Positions 29,668 through 37,995 are shown, numbered from the stretch's first letter. The stretch is 64,000 nt of DNA from Microbacterium phyllosphaerae (GCF_017876435.1 NZ_JAGIOA010000001.1:2294001-2358000); one strand, 5' to 3'. The notes: generated by a model not told the origin, from the letters alone. Made by a program: numbers and translations.

Positions 29668-30852
29668 GTGACCGCGATCGAGCCGAACACCGTCCGCTTT
29701 GCCTCCGATGCCGCTGCCTCCGGCGCGCCGTATGTGACCACCCCGGTGGCCTACGACGGCATCCTCCTCGCCGGGTTCGGGGGACCGGAAGGACAGGATG
29801 ACGTCATCCCCTTCCTCCGTAACGTCACCCGGGGGCGCGGGATCCCTGACGAGCGTCTCGAAGAGGTCGCGCACCACTACCGTCATTTCGGCGGCGTCAG
29901 CCCGATCAACGGTCAGAATCGCATCCTCAAGGACGCACTCGAGGCGGAACTCGCGCGCCGCGACATCGACCTGCCGGTGTACTGGGGCAACCGCAACTGG
30001 AGCCCGTACCTCGAGGAGGTGGTGACCGAGGCGGCGGCCGACGGCCGCACCACTCTGCTCGCCTTCGCGACCAGCGCCTACAGCTCGTTCTCGAGCTGCC
30101 GTCAGTATCGCGAGGACTTCGCCCGCGTGCTCGAGGAGACAGGTCTCGGCGACACGGTCACGATCGACAAGATCCGTCCGTTCTACGACCACCCCGGCTT
30201 CGTGGAGTCGTTCGAGACGGGCGTGCGCGAGGCGGTCGAGACGTTCCTCGCGCAGGGCATCGCCGCCGAGGACATCCAGATCCTCTTCTCGACCCACAGC
30301 ATCCCGACCGCGGATGCCGAGCGCTCGGGCGCCCGGGACATCGAATGGGGCGAAGGCGGCGCCTATGCGGCGCAGCATCTCGCCGTCGCCGCGTGGGTCA
30401 TGGACCGGGTTCGCGAGAGCATCCCCGCCGCCGCTGACGTCTCGTGGGAACTTGTGTACCAGTCCCGCTCGGGTCCTGCGTCGCAGCCGTGGCTCGAGCC
30501 CGACGTGTGCGACGTGATCGGCGAGCTCCCCGCGCGCGGCCGAAAGGCGGTCGCGGTGGTTCCCGTCGGCTTCATGAGCGACCACATGGAGGTCCTGTGG
30601 GACCTCGACACCGAGGCGGCGGAAGCCGCAGAGGAGGCGGGGCTCGCCTTCACGCGCACGCCGACGCCCGGTGTGGCGCCGTCATTCGTCACCGGAATCG
30701 TCGATCTGATCGTCGAGCGTCTCGAAGGACGGCCGAACGCGGAGCGACCGCACGTCACCGCGCTGCCCGGTGCGTTCGACGTGTGCCGTCCCGGATGCTG
30801 CGAGAACGTCCGTGCGGGTTTCAAGCCGGCCGCCGCCGGCGTCGCCCCATGA
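29668..30852 (+). CDS. hemH: ferrochelatase, actinobacterial coproporphyrin type
   Basis: A 394-aa enzyme inserting Fe(II) into a porphyrin. In Actinobacteria the true substrate is coproporphyrin III, so it is likely CpfC. The GILLAGFGGPEGQDDVIPFL start, YRHFGGVSPINGQN and the catalytic His region (FSTHSIP, about residues 209-215) are present. Cys144 and a C-terminal CRPGCC (C373, C377, C378) give four Cys fitting the [2Fe-2S] cluster known from actinobacterial ferrochelatases. The enzyme is soluble or loosely bound to the membrane. The GTG start has GGAGG directly upstream, with rather short spacing. Confidence 0.95.
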   Translation: MTAIEPNTVRFASDAAASGAPYVTTPVAYDGILLAGFGGPEGQDDVIPFLRNVTRGRGIPDERLEEVAHHYRHFGGVSPINGQNRILKDALEAELARRDIDLPVYWGNRNWSPYLEEVVTEAAADGRTTLLAFATSAYSSFSSCRQYREDFARVLEETGLGDTVTIDKIRPFYDHPGFVESFETGVREAVETFLAQGIAAEDIQILFSTHSIPTADAERSGARDIEWGEGGAYAAQHLAVAAWVMDRVRESIPAAADVSWELVYQSRSGPASQPWLEPDVCDVIGELPARGRKAVAVVPVGFMSDHMEVLWDLDTEAAEAAEEAGLAFTRTPTPGVAPSFVTGIVDLIVERLEGRPNAERPHVTALPGAFDVCRPGCCENVRAGFKPAAAGVAP

Positions 30853-30876
30853 TCACCGGCTGACCCTCTGCGCTTC

Positions 30877-30882
30877 TAGGAT
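30877..30882 (+). promoter_or_regulatory. -10-like hexamer of rpiB
   Basis: TAGGAT, 7 nt, then the ATG at 30890. This supports 30890 rather than the in-frame ATG at 30881, which lies inside the hexamer. Confidence 0.5.
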
Positions 30883-30889
30883 GGATGCC

Positions 30890-31375
30890 ATGCGCATCCA
30901 TATCGCCACCGATCACGCCGGTCTCGACTTCTCCACGCAGTTGCAGGACCACCTGCGCGGCGCCGGTCACGAGGTCGTCGACCACGGGCCGGTGGAGTAC
31001 GACGCCCTGGATGACTACCCCGCGTTCTGCATCCGTGCTGCGCAGGCTGTGGTCGCCGATCAGGCGGCCGGTATCGAGACTCTGGGCGTCGTCTTCGGAG
31101 GATCGGGCAACGGCGAGCAGATCGCCGCGAACAAGGTCGAGGGAATCCGCGCCGCTCTGGTGTGGAACACCTCGACGGCCGAACTCGCGCGCGAGCACAA
31201 CGACGCCAACGTGATCTCGATCGGAGCGCGCCAGCACACCTTCGACGAGGTCACCTCGTTCATCGACACGTTCATCGTGACGCCGTTCTCGCAGGACGAG
31301 CGTCACGTGCGCCGGATCGGTCAGATCGCCGACTTCGAACGCGACGGCTCGCTCCTTCCGGATCCGCGGGCCTGA
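30890..31375 (+). CDS. rpiB: ribose-5-phosphate isomerase B
   Basis: Interconverts ribose-5-phosphate and ribulose-5-phosphate in the pentose phosphate pathway. The 161-aa protein starts MRIHIATDHAGLDF. The active-site loop VVFGGSGNGEQIAANK has Ser where E. coli RpiB has Cys; E76 is placed like the catalytic base of the mycobacterial type. TSTAELAREHNDANVISIGARQH is the phosphate and ring-opening region. nei2 follows after 1 nt; the same pair (Rv2465c-Rv2464c) is found in M. tuberculosis. Confidence 0.96.
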   Translation: MRIHIATDHAGLDFSTQLQDHLRGAGHEVVDHGPVEYDALDDYPAFCIRAAQAVVADQAAGIETLGVVFGGSGNGEQIAANKVEGIRAALVWNTSTAELAREHNDANVISIGARQHTFDEVTSFIDTFIVTPFSQDERHVRRIGQIADFERDGSLLPDPRA

Positions 31376-31376
31376 C

Positions 31377-32375
31377 ATGCCTGAGGGACACTCCGTCCAC
31401 CGCATCGCTCGTCAGTTCGAGCGGAACTTCGTCGGCAAGACGATGAGGGCGTCCAGCCCGCAAGGGCGCTTCGCGGAGGGAGCAGCCGTGCTCGACGGCC
31501 GCGAGGCGCTCAGCGTCCAGGCGGTCGGCAAGCAGATGTTCCTCGAGGCCGAGGGCGACCTCTGGCTGCGCGTGCACCTCGGCCTGTACGGGGCATGGGA
31601 CTTCGCCGGGGAGATCCTCGTCGATCCCACCATCGCGTCCGCGAACGGCCGCATGGGACAGACGAATCAGCGAGGGACGGACGTCGGCGAGGCGATCCTC
31701 GACGACGCGGGGGAGAACTCCCTCGCATCGATCGGCGCCCCTCGGCGCACCCGCGTGCACGTGCGCATGTCCGAGCAGACGAAGGGACTCGCGGACGAGG
31801 GCATGGAGTGGCCGCCTCCGGTGGTCGGCCAGGTGCGCCTGCGTCTGATGACCGACATCACGGCTGCCGACCTCCGCGGGCCGACCGCGTGCGTGCTGCA
31901 GACCCCGGAGGAGATGCTCGCCAGCGTCGCCAAGCTCGGCCCCGACCCGCTGGTCGGCGACCCGGCGCTGAACGAAGAGCGTTTCGTGCAGGCGGTGCGC
32001 AAGAAGCCGACCGTGATCGCGTTGCTCCTGATGGACCAGGCGGTGGTGAGCGGCATCGGAAACGTGTACCGCGCCGAGATGCTCTTCCGTCAGAGGCTGA
32101 ACCCGCATACGCCGGGCCGCGACGTGCCCGAGGGTGTGGTCCGTGCGCTCTGGCGTGATTGGGTGACCCTGCTGGCGATCGGGGTCGAGACCGGGCAGAT
32201 GATGACCATGGACGACCTCTCGCCCGACCAGTATCGCGCGGCGATGGCGAGCCGCGACGACCGGCACTGGGTCTACCACCGGGCGGGACTTCCGTGTCGT
32301 GTCTGCGGAACGGAGATCGCGCTGGAGGAGATCGGTGCCCGCAAGCTCTACTGGTGTCCGCGCTGTCAGGCGTGA
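31377..32375 (+). CDS. Fpg/Nei family DNA glycosylase (Nei2 type)
   Basis: A 332-aa base-excision glycosylase/AP lyase for oxidised bases. Pro2 and Glu3 (PEGHSVHR) are the catalytic N-terminal residues once Met is removed. A helix-two-turn-helix with VVSGIGNVYRAEMLF follows in the middle. The C-terminal zinc finger has Cys pairs in PCRVCG and WCPRCQ. The PEGHS...SPQGRF start resembles mycobacterial Nei2 rather than MutM or Nei1, but lesion preference cannot be read directly. Its ATG comes 1 nt after the rpiB stop, so the two are co-transcribed. Confidence 0.92.
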   Translation: MPEGHSVHRIARQFERNFVGKTMRASSPQGRFAEGAAVLDGREALSVQAVGKQMFLEAEGDLWLRVHLGLYGAWDFAGEILVDPTIASANGRMGQTNQRGTDVGEAILDDAGENSLASIGAPRRTRVHVRMSEQTKGLADEGMEWPPPVVGQVRLRLMTDITAADLRGPTACVLQTPEEMLASVAKLGPDPLVGDPALNEERFVQAVRKKPTVIALLLMDQAVVSGIGNVYRAEMLFRQRLNPHTPGRDVPEGVVRALWRDWVTLLAIGVETGQMMTMDDLSPDQYRAAMASRDDRHWVYHRAGLPCRVCGTEIALEEIGARKLYWCPRCQA

Positions 32376-32386
32376 GCCTTCGGCCA

Positions 32387-32392
32387 TAGGCT
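32387..32392 (+). promoter_or_regulatory. -10-like hexamer of the PaiB-like gene
   Basis: TAGGCT, 6 nt, then ATG at 32399; an internal promoter in the rpiB-nei2-amidohydrolase run. Confidence 0.45.
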
Positions 32393-32398
32393 GAGAGG

Positions 32399-33040
32399 AT
32401 GCGTCAGAACCCCAGCTTCACGCTCGCGGACGTCACCGAGATCCGGCGGGTCATCGATGCGAACCCGTGGACGACGATCGTCAGCAACGGTCCGGACGGA
32501 CTCGTGTCATCGCACTATGTGGCGCTGCTCGACGACGATCGTGACGACCTGACGATCGTCGGACATGTCGGGCGTCCCGACGATCTGATCCACGGAATGG
32601 GAGAGCGGGAGCTCCTCGTCGTCTTCCAGGGGCCCCACGGCTACATCTCGCCGGGGTGGTACGGCGATGTCCAGGCCGTGCCGACCTGGAACTACACGGC
32701 GGTGCACCTGGCAGGAGTCCCCGAGATCCTGAGCGACGAGGAGAACCTCGCGGTTCTCGATCGGCTCGTCGACCGGTTCGAGGGAAGGATGCCGGAGCCT
32801 CGGCGCATGTGGGAGCGTCCCAACGATCCCGCGTTCGTCACCCGCCTCGCCTCGGGGACGGTCGGGTTCCGACTCACTCCGACGCGCGTGGTGGCGAAGC
32901 GCAAACTCAGTCAGAACAAGTCTGCGGAAACGGTCGAGACGGTCATCGCGGAGCTCGAGGGCGACGGGCCCTACGCGCATCCCGGGCTTGCCGCCGAGAT
33001 GAGGCGCGCGCACGAAGCGCGCACGGGTGGGCTCCGATGA
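32399..33040 (+). CDS. FMN-binding protein, PaiB family
   Basis: A 213-aa split-barrel flavin-binding protein. The PaiB pattern is visible in the N-terminal TLADVTEIRRVIDANPWTTI and in VVFQGPHGYISPGWY, VPTWNYTAVHLAG and a late LSQNKSAETVE. Bacillus PaiB affects protease and sporulation genes, but most relatives are uncharacterised FMN proteins, so a regulator role is not assured here. Its stop overlaps the amidohydrolase start by 4 nt. Confidence 0.87.
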   Translation: MRQNPSFTLADVTEIRRVIDANPWTTIVSNGPDGLVSSHYVALLDDDRDDLTIVGHVGRPDDLIHGMGERELLVVFQGPHGYISPGWYGDVQAVPTWNYTAVHLAGVPEILSDEENLAVLDRLVDRFEGRMPEPRRMWERPNDPAFVTRLASGTVGFRLTPTRVVAKRKLSQNKSAETVETVIAELEGDGPYAHPGLAAEMRRAHEARTGGLR

Positions 33041-34533
33041 CCGGCATCGACTCTCTGATCGGCACGATCACCTCCGTACGGATCGCGGGACCGGGACGAG
33101 AGTTCCTGATCGACGATGAACCGGTCGACATCTTCATCGACGAGGGCCTCATCAGCGATATCGCACCGGCGGGAGCGATCCCTCCCCGGGGTGAGGTGCT
33201 CGAAGGGAACGGCGCCTGGGTGGTGCCTGGTCTCTGGGACAATCATGTGCACACGGTGCAGTGGGCTCTCGCGACGGAACGCGTCGCTCTGGGCGGGGCG
33301 GCGTCTGCAGCGGAGGCGGCGGCGATCATGTCCGCATCCGCGCCGCTGCCCGACGGTCGCAAGGTCGGCAGCGGATTCCGCGACGCGATGTGGCCGGACG
33401 CGCCCACTCTCGACCTCCTCGACAACGCGACCGGATCGATTCCGACTTACCTCATCAATGCCGACGTGCACAGCACGTGGCTCAACTCCGCAGCGCTGTC
33501 GCTCGAAGGTTTCACGAGTTCCGATGGGATGCTGCGCGAGCAGGATGCGTTCGAGATCTCCCGTCGGCTGAACGCCGTGGATCCCGAGCGCGGCGACATC
33601 GCTGTGCGTGCAGCGGGGGAGCGAGCGGCATCCCGAGGTGTCACGGGCCTGGTGGACTTCGACATGGCGTGGAACGCGGACGCCTGGCCGCGGCGGGTCG
33701 CGGCGGGCTTCGCCTCTCATCGCGTCGAGTTCGCCGTCTACCCGTTCGATCTGACCCGCGCCATCGCGGCGGGCCTGAGGACAGGCGAACTCCACGAGGC
33801 ACCGGACGCGCCGGAGGCCGGGCGCGGTCTGGTGCACGTCGGACCGCTGAAGATCATCAGCGACGGATCGCTCGGAACGCGGACGGCGGCATGCTCGCAC
33901 TCCTACCCTGGCGACCCCGAGAACTTCGGTATCCTCACGGTTCCGCCGGCGGAGCTCACCGAGCTGCTGACGGTCGCGACAGGCGCGGGTCTCGCGGTCG
34001 CGGTGCATGCGATCGGTGATCGAGCCGTCACCGGGGCTCTCGATGCCTTCACCGTGTCGGGTGCCGTGGGGACGATCGAGCATGCCCAGCTCGTGCGGCA
34101 CGCGGATCTCGCACGCTTCGGTCGCCTCGGCGTGATCGCGAGCGTCCAGCCGCAGCATGCGCTGGACGACCGCGACCTCGTCGGGAAGCACTGGGCGGGG
34201 CAGACATCCATCGGGTATCCCCTCGGCGCTCTGCGTGACGCAGGGGTCGAGCTGAGGTTCGGCTCTGACGCCCCCGTCGCGCCTCTCGACCCGTGGCAGG
34301 CGATCGCCGCGGCCGTCACGCGTACCGATGATGATCGCGACCCGTGGCATCCCGAGGAGCGGCTCACGCGAGAGCAGTCGATCCAGGCGAGCGTGCGCAC
34401 GGCCCTGCGGCCGGGCGAGATCGCCGACATCGTCCTGTGCGGGCTCGACCCGCTGACCGCGTCTGGTGTCGATCTGCGCGGTATGCCCGTCCTCGCGACG
34501 CTCGTGGCCGGGCGAGTCACCCACGGCGCTTGA
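33037..34533 (+). CDS. amidohydrolase family protein (YtcJ-like)
   Basis: A 498-aa metal-dependent hydrolase of the amidohydrolase superfamily, group 3. The first metal ligands are in WDNHVHTVQW (about residues 68-77). A late SDAPVAPLDPWQAIAAAVTR carries the catalytic Asp, with HAIGDRAV and TIEHAQLV between. An N-terminal and C-terminal beta-sandwich frames the barrel. The substrate is unknown (an amide, carbamate or similar). ATG at 33037 overlaps the PaiB-like stop (ATGA). It converges on dps with a strong terminator between. Confidence 0.87.
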   Translation: MTGIDSLIGTITSVRIAGPGREFLIDDEPVDIFIDEGLISDIAPAGAIPPRGEVLEGNGAWVVPGLWDNHVHTVQWALATERVALGGAASAAEAAAIMSASAPLPDGRKVGSGFRDAMWPDAPTLDLLDNATGSIPTYLINADVHSTWLNSAALSLEGFTSSDGMLREQDAFEISRRLNAVDPERGDIAVRAAGERAASRGVTGLVDFDMAWNADAWPRRVAAGFASHRVEFAVYPFDLTRAIAAGLRTGELHEAPDAPEAGRGLVHVGPLKIISDGSLGTRTAACSHSYPGDPENFGILTVPPAELTELLTVATGAGLAVAVHAIGDRAVTGALDAFTVSGAVGTIEHAQLVRHADLARFGRLGVIASVQPQHALDDRDLVGKHWAGQTSIGYPLGALRDAGVELRFGSDAPVAPLDPWQAIAAAVTRTDDDRDPWHPEERLTREQSIQASVRTALRPGEIADIVLCGLDPLTASGVDLRGMPVLATLVAGRVTHGA

Positions 34534-34551
34534 CCTCGAGCCTCAACGAGA

Positions 34552-34583
34552 AAAGGGGCACCGGGAGAACCCGGTGCCCCTTT
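34552..34583. terminator. two-way hairpin terminator between amidohydrolase gene and dps
   Basis: A perfect 14-bp stem (AAAGGGGCACCGGG with its complement) closes an AGAA loop. A-runs and T-runs flank it on both strands, so it can end transcription from either side: TTT on the plus strand, TTTT on the minus. Confidence 0.88.
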
Positions 34584-34594
34584 CGACGTGGTGC

Positions 34595-35080
34595 TTACGC
34601 GGCGATGTGCGACACGAGGAACCAGCGGTCCTTCTCGAGTCCACGCATGATCTCGATCGCGACGTCCTGGCTGGTCAGGTCGACCTCGTCCAGGCCGTCG
34701 ATCGCGGCCTTGGTGTCGACGAGGATCGCGTCGATGTCGGAGATGACCGCACGGACGAGCTCGTCGGACTGCGTGAAGCCGGCGGGGACCGAGGTCGCGC
34801 TGCCCTTCGCGGCGACCGCGCTGATGCGTGCGTCGATCGGGAGGCCCAGGGCGACGATGCGCTCAGCGGCCGTGTCGGCGAAGTCGCCGGCATGGGCGAC
34901 GATCGTGTCGAGCAGCTCGTGGACACCGACGAAGTTCGCGCCGCGGACGTGCCAGTGAGCCTGCTTTCCGTTGACCGTGAGAGCCTGAAGTCCGAGGACG
35001 ACGGGCGAAAGGAACTGAGCCGCTGCAGCTGCCACGGTCGGGTCGCTGGCGGTGGTGGAAACGGTCTGTACCTTGCTCAT
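34595..35080 (-). CDS. dps: Dps family ferritin-like DNA-protection protein
   Basis: Dps forms a dodecamer that stores iron, consumes peroxide and shields DNA in starvation or oxidative stress. The 161-aa sequence has the intersubunit ferroxidase residues in NGKQAHWHVRGANFVGVH and HAGDFADTAAERI. The N-terminus is short (SKVQTVSTTASDPT) with one Lys, so DNA binding may be weak. ATG at 35080 is preceded by AGAGGAG at 6 nt; the earlier in-frame start is not used. The 141-bp upstream gap is AT-richer than average and likely holds its promoter. Confidence 0.94.
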   Translation of the reverse strand: MSKVQTVSTTASDPTVAAAAAQFLSPVVLGLQALTVNGKQAHWHVRGANFVGVHELLDTIVAHAGDFADTAAERIVALGLPIDARISAVAAKGSATSVPAGFTQSDELVRAVISDIDAILVDTKAAIDGLDEVDLTSQDVAIEIMRGLEKDRWFLVSHIAA

Positions 35081-35209
35081 CTTCGGCTCCTCTGAAGTGC
35101 TCTTCTCGTACCTGATGAAGACAACGCTACTCAGCTGAGAACATTCCGCAAGCAAGCGAAGGCTCGGCTTAGTGCCGCGGAATCACGCGGAAGTCAGGGG
35201 AGGTGAGGG

Positions 35210-35215
35210 TAGTCT
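35210..35215 (+). promoter_or_regulatory. -10-like hexamer of the gamma-CA-like gene
   Basis: TAGTCT, 6 nt, then ATG at 35222. Confidence 0.5.
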
Positions 35216-35221
35216 CGCCTC

Positions 35222-35758
35222 ATGAGCATCGCAGCCGGAGCCTCCGTTCTCGCACTCCCGGGGAAGGCTCCCTCGATCGCCGAAGACACCTTCGTCGCCG
35301 ACGGCGCGCGCATCATCGGCGAGGTCTCGCTCGCGGCGGGCGCGAGCGTCTGGTACAACGCGGTCCTCCGCGGCGACTCGGCCGCCATCGTCATCGGCGA
35401 GGCGAGCAACGTGCAGGACAACGTGTCGCTGCACGTGGACGCCGGCCACCCCGTCGTCGTCGGGGCGAAGGTCTCCATCGGTCACAACGCGGTGGTCCAC
35501 GGGTGCACGATCGGAGACGGGTCGCTCGTCGGCATGGGCGCCGTCATCCTCAGCGGTGCGGTCATCGGTGCGGGATGCCTCATCGCGGGCGGCGCTGTCG
35601 TGCTCGGTGGTACCGAGGTCCCTGACGGCTCGCTGGTGGCCGGAGTGCCTGCGAAGGTGCGCAGGATGCTCAGCGACGAAGAGAGAGCTGGACTGATCGC
35701 GAACGCGGACATCTATCTGGGACACCTCCGGACGCACGCCGAGGCGACGCCGATCTGA
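35222..35758 (+). CDS. gamma-carbonic anhydrase-like hexapeptide-repeat protein
   Basis: A 178-aa left-handed beta-helix protein of the YrdA/PaaY/gamma-CA group. Hexapeptide repeats run from about residue 20 to 145. Candidate zinc ligands are His72 in VSLHVDAGH and the paired His of IGHNAVVHGCTIGDG. These match the three-His pattern of gamma-class enzymes, and trimer formation is expected. Whether it hydrates CO2 or has another role (for example thioesterase-like) is open. tRNA(CAT) follows 29 bp downstream. Confidence 0.85.
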   Translation: MSIAAGASVLALPGKAPSIAEDTFVADGARIIGEVSLAAGASVWYNAVLRGDSAAIVIGEASNVQDNVSLHVDAGHPVVVGAKVSIGHNAVVHGCTIGDGSLVGMGAVILSGAVIGAGCLIAGGAVVLGGTEVPDGSLVAGVPAKVRRMLSDEERAGLIANADIYLGHLRTHAEATPI

Positions 35759-35787
35759 CCAGGGTCGACCGGTAGGCTGGTGCTCAC

Positions 35788-35861
35788 GGGGCGGTGGCCA
35801 AGCTGGTTAAGGCAGTGGGCTCATAACCCAACGATCGCGGGTTCAAGTCCCGCCCGCCCTA
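35788..35861 (+). tRNA. tRNA with CAT anticodon (probably Met; Ile2 possible)
   Basis: The acceptor GGGGCGG pairs with CCGCCCT, ending in a G-T pair. The anticodon loop is CTCATAA and the T-arm is GCGGG-TTCAAGT-CCCGC; the discriminator is A and no CCA is encoded. The anticodon stem has three G-C pairs next to the loop (GGG/CCC), a feature of initiator tRNAs, plus a G-A mismatch at its far end. The unpaired 1:72 base pair of initiators is replaced by G-T. The D-arm has only three pairs. TAGGCT at 35773-35778 may be its -10. Identity among elongator Met, initiator and lysidine-type Ile2 is unresolved. Confidence 0.85.
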
Positions 35862-35876
35862 CTCTCCGTGCAGTCT

Positions 35877-35911
35877 GTCGCGGCGCGTCAGACTCCGTCG
35901 CGGCGCGTCAG
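35877..35911 (+). repeat. 15-bp direct repeat, two copies, 20-bp period
   Basis: GTCGCGGCGCGTCAG occurs at 35877-35891 and 35897-35911, between tRNA(CAT) and the end of the DUF7882-type gene. The intervening bases are near-repeats too, so it looks like a recent 20-bp tandem duplication. Confidence 0.6.
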
Positions 35912-36240
35912 TGGGTCTTGGACGCGTCGGGCTGTCCTGCGGGCTCCAGGAGCTCGTCGACGAGAGTGATCCCGCCGCTCGAGTTCGCCGAGTGCGCCAG
36001 ATCCTCGATCCATCGGCGGCTCAGCTCCGGTGCCTCGGTCTCGTCGAACACGAATCGGAGCGGGATGGACGGATGCAGCCAGACGGTCGAGCGCCCCTCG
36101 GACTGGCCGTCCTGGTGCTTCCAGGTCAGGGTGAAGCTCTCGTTACGGCGCAGCTTGGTGGCGACGACGACCTTGAGGTGGGCGAGCGCTCGGTCTTCGA
36201 TCTGGATCGGCTCCGAGCCGCCGTAGTAGAGGGAACCCAT
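35908..36240 (-). CDS. DUF7882-type small protein
   Basis: A 110-aa protein beginning MGSLYYGGSEPIQIEDRALA, a start seen in a family common in Microbacteriaceae (DUF7882). It continues with HLKVVVATKLRRNESFTLTW, as if mimicking a small beta-barrel. No membrane or catalytic features are seen, and the function is unknown. ATG at 36240 is chosen because TAGATT stands 7 nt upstream; the frame runs open for another 60 codons, but that part overlaps the AraC gene's end and is not conserved-looking. Confidence 0.78.
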   Translation of the reverse strand: MGSLYYGGSEPIQIEDRALAHLKVVVATKLRRNESFTLTWKHQDGQSEGRSTVWLHPSIPLRFVFDETEAPELSRRWIEDLAHSANSSGGITLVDELLEPAGQPDASKTH

Positions 36241-36247
36241 ACCTCGG

Positions 36248-36253
36248 AATCTA
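36248..36253 (-). promoter_or_regulatory. -10-like hexamer of the DUF7882-type gene
   Basis: TAGATT on the minus strand, 7 nt before the ATG at 36240. Confidence 0.45.
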
Positions 36254-36326
36254 GGACGCTCCGAGGAACCGACCCGACAGGACCGCCCCGGCGCGCGAGC
36301 GATGCGAACACTCTGTTCGCGTGGTG

Positions 36327-37262
36327 TCATCGACGGTGGGTCGCCGCTGTCACGGAGGGAAGCACGCCGAAGCTCTCGCGGTACGCGACCGCGAACCGCG
36401 AAGGATGGGAGAATCCCCACTTCCGCGCGACAGCCGCGACGGTGCTCTGGGCTCCGGAACGGAGATCACGGTGGGCGCCGTCGAGGCGCGCCCGCCTCAG
36501 GCACTCGGCCGGGGTCGTGTCGAGCGCACGCCGGAACGCGTACTGCAGCCCGCGGGTCGAGATGTGGACGGCTGATGCGACGTCGTCGACGGTGATCGGG
36601 CGATGCGCGTTCTCTGCGATGAAGTCCAGGGCGCGACGCACTGTCGCGGGCGCAGGGGTCGTCTGAGCGGGTCGATGCCTGTGCAGCCGGCCCGTCGTGG
36701 AGAAGGTGGCCAGAGTCGTCGCTGCCGCATGTCGGGCGAGCTCGCTCCTGAGCAGCTCGGTGTCACCGTCATCGTCGAGAGACTCGGCGCTCTGCTCGAG
36801 GTACGCGAACATGCGAGACCACGCGTCGGCGGCGCGATCCGAACGCGGGGCGAGGTCGGCCACGTGCAGTGCCACGGTGTCGTCTCCGCTGATCTGCTGG
36901 GCGAGGCTCTGCAGGGAGGCACGCTCGAAGATGAGCGCGGTGACTCTGGCGCCACGCTCCCACTGCGCGTGCACTCGAGGGCCGTCGGACAGCCAGGGGC
37001 GACTCGCGACGAGCTCGGACCGGTCGGAGCGCAACTGAGCATCGGGGCCCTCGACACGGCACGCGATGAACTGATCCTCGGGTTCGGCTGTCGTGCGGAC
37101 CTTGGCCGCGAGGTCATATCGAACCAGAGTCAACTCGCCGAGCTCGACGGACTTCCAGTCGAAGTAGAGGCGGTGGGGATCCACATCGTGCAGGACCGCC
37201 GAGGGCACGAACTGCTTCCAGGTGCTCTCGACGCGCGCGACATCAGCCGTTCGGAATCGCAT
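36327..37262 (-). CDS. AraC family transcriptional regulator
   Basis: A 311-aa regulator. The N-terminal 190 residues resemble the AraC-binding-like domain 2, including VDPHRLYFDWKSVELGELTLVRYDL. The C-terminal 100 residues are the double helix-turn-helix: ALDFIAENAHRPITVDDVASAVHISTRGLQYAFRRAL, then VAAVARKWGFSHPSRFAVAYRESFGVLP (both shown in part). Ligand and targets are unknown. The ATG at 37262 lies 20 bp inside the end of the exonuclease gene on the same strand, so the two are probably co-transcribed. Confidence 0.9.
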   Translation of the reverse strand: MRFRTADVARVESTWKQFVPSAVLHDVDPHRLYFDWKSVELGELTLVRYDLAAKVRTTAEPEDQFIACRVEGPDAQLRSDRSELVASRPWLSDGPRVHAQWERGARVTALIFERASLQSLAQQISGDDTVALHVADLAPRSDRAADAWSRMFAYLEQSAESLDDDGDTELLRSELARHAAATTLATFSTTGRLHRHRPAQTTPAPATVRRALDFIAENAHRPITVDDVASAVHISTRGLQYAFRRALDTTPAECLRRARLDGAHRDLRSGAQSTVAAVARKWGFSHPSRFAVAYRESFGVLPSVTAATHRR

Positions 37263-37995
37263 CCGCGTCCACCCCCTCGGCGGTGCGGCGGGCACGAACG
37301 GGCCAGGTGCCGTCGAGGCGGTCTTCGGGATCGAGCCGACCGATGCGGATGAAGTACTCCGTCAGGCTTGCGGCCTGTGAGCGCGCCCAGCCCACCTGCC
37401 GCGTGTGCAGTTCTTCGAGTGTCTCCGGCAACACGAACTGGCGCGCCAGCGCCTGAGCCACGCGGCCGGCCGCGACAGCGTCTGCGGCGGCTTCGTGTGC
37501 GTCCTCGAGCTGCACCGCGTAGAGCGACGCGACGACCTGGAGGGTCCGCTTGCCGGGGCGGTATCGGTCGTACGCCTTGTCGATGACGAGGGGATCGATG
37601 ATCGGTGCGGGATTCGTCAGCGCTTCGATGCCGTGGCGGTGGGCCTCGTGCGCCAGGAGCGAGAAATCGTACGCCGCGTTGTAGGCGACGACAGGGACGC
37701 CCTGCGAGAGGAGCGAGCGCAGAGCTGCGGTCACCTGGCCCACCACCTCGCCCGCCGGACGCCCGAGACGCCGCGCCCGCTCGGTCGTCACCCCGTGAAT
37801 CGCGGTCGCACCCTCGGGGATCGGTATCCCGGGATCGGCGAGCCAGTCGCGCGCTGCGATCTCGCGGCCGTCCGCGTCGAGAAGCCCGACGTGTGCGGTG
37901 ACGACGCGATCGTTCTCGACATCGACCCCGGTGGTCTCGAGGTCGAAGACGCCGACGCGCGTGATCCAGTGCGGAAGCGAAGGAGCCGGGGGCAT
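37243..37995 (-). CDS. DEDDh 3'-5' exonuclease (DnaQ-like)
   Basis: A 250-aa exonuclease of the DnaQ superfamily. Motif I is GVFDLETTGVD (D18, E20). ExoII has VVAYNAAYDFSLLAHEA and ExoIII the AHEAAADAVAAGRVA stretch, whose His and Asp complete DEDDh. It is a stand-alone domain rather than a subunit fused to a polymerase. It may work in repair or RNA trimming. ATG at 37995 is chosen by TACGGT 6 nt upstream; the frame's earlier start at 38064 would overlap the divergent hydrolase promoter. Confidence 0.88.
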   Translation of the reverse strand: MPPAPSLPHWITRVGVFDLETTGVDVENDRVVTAHVGLLDADGREIAARDWLADPGIPIPEGATAIHGVTTERARRLGRPAGEVVGQVTAALRSLLSQGVPVVAYNAAYDFSLLAHEAHRHGIEALTNPAPIIDPLVIDKAYDRYRPGKRTLQVVASLYAVQLEDAHEAAADAVAAGRVAQALARQFVLPETLEELHTRQVGWARSQAASLTEYFIRIGRLDPEDRLDGTWPVRARRTAEGVDADAIPNG

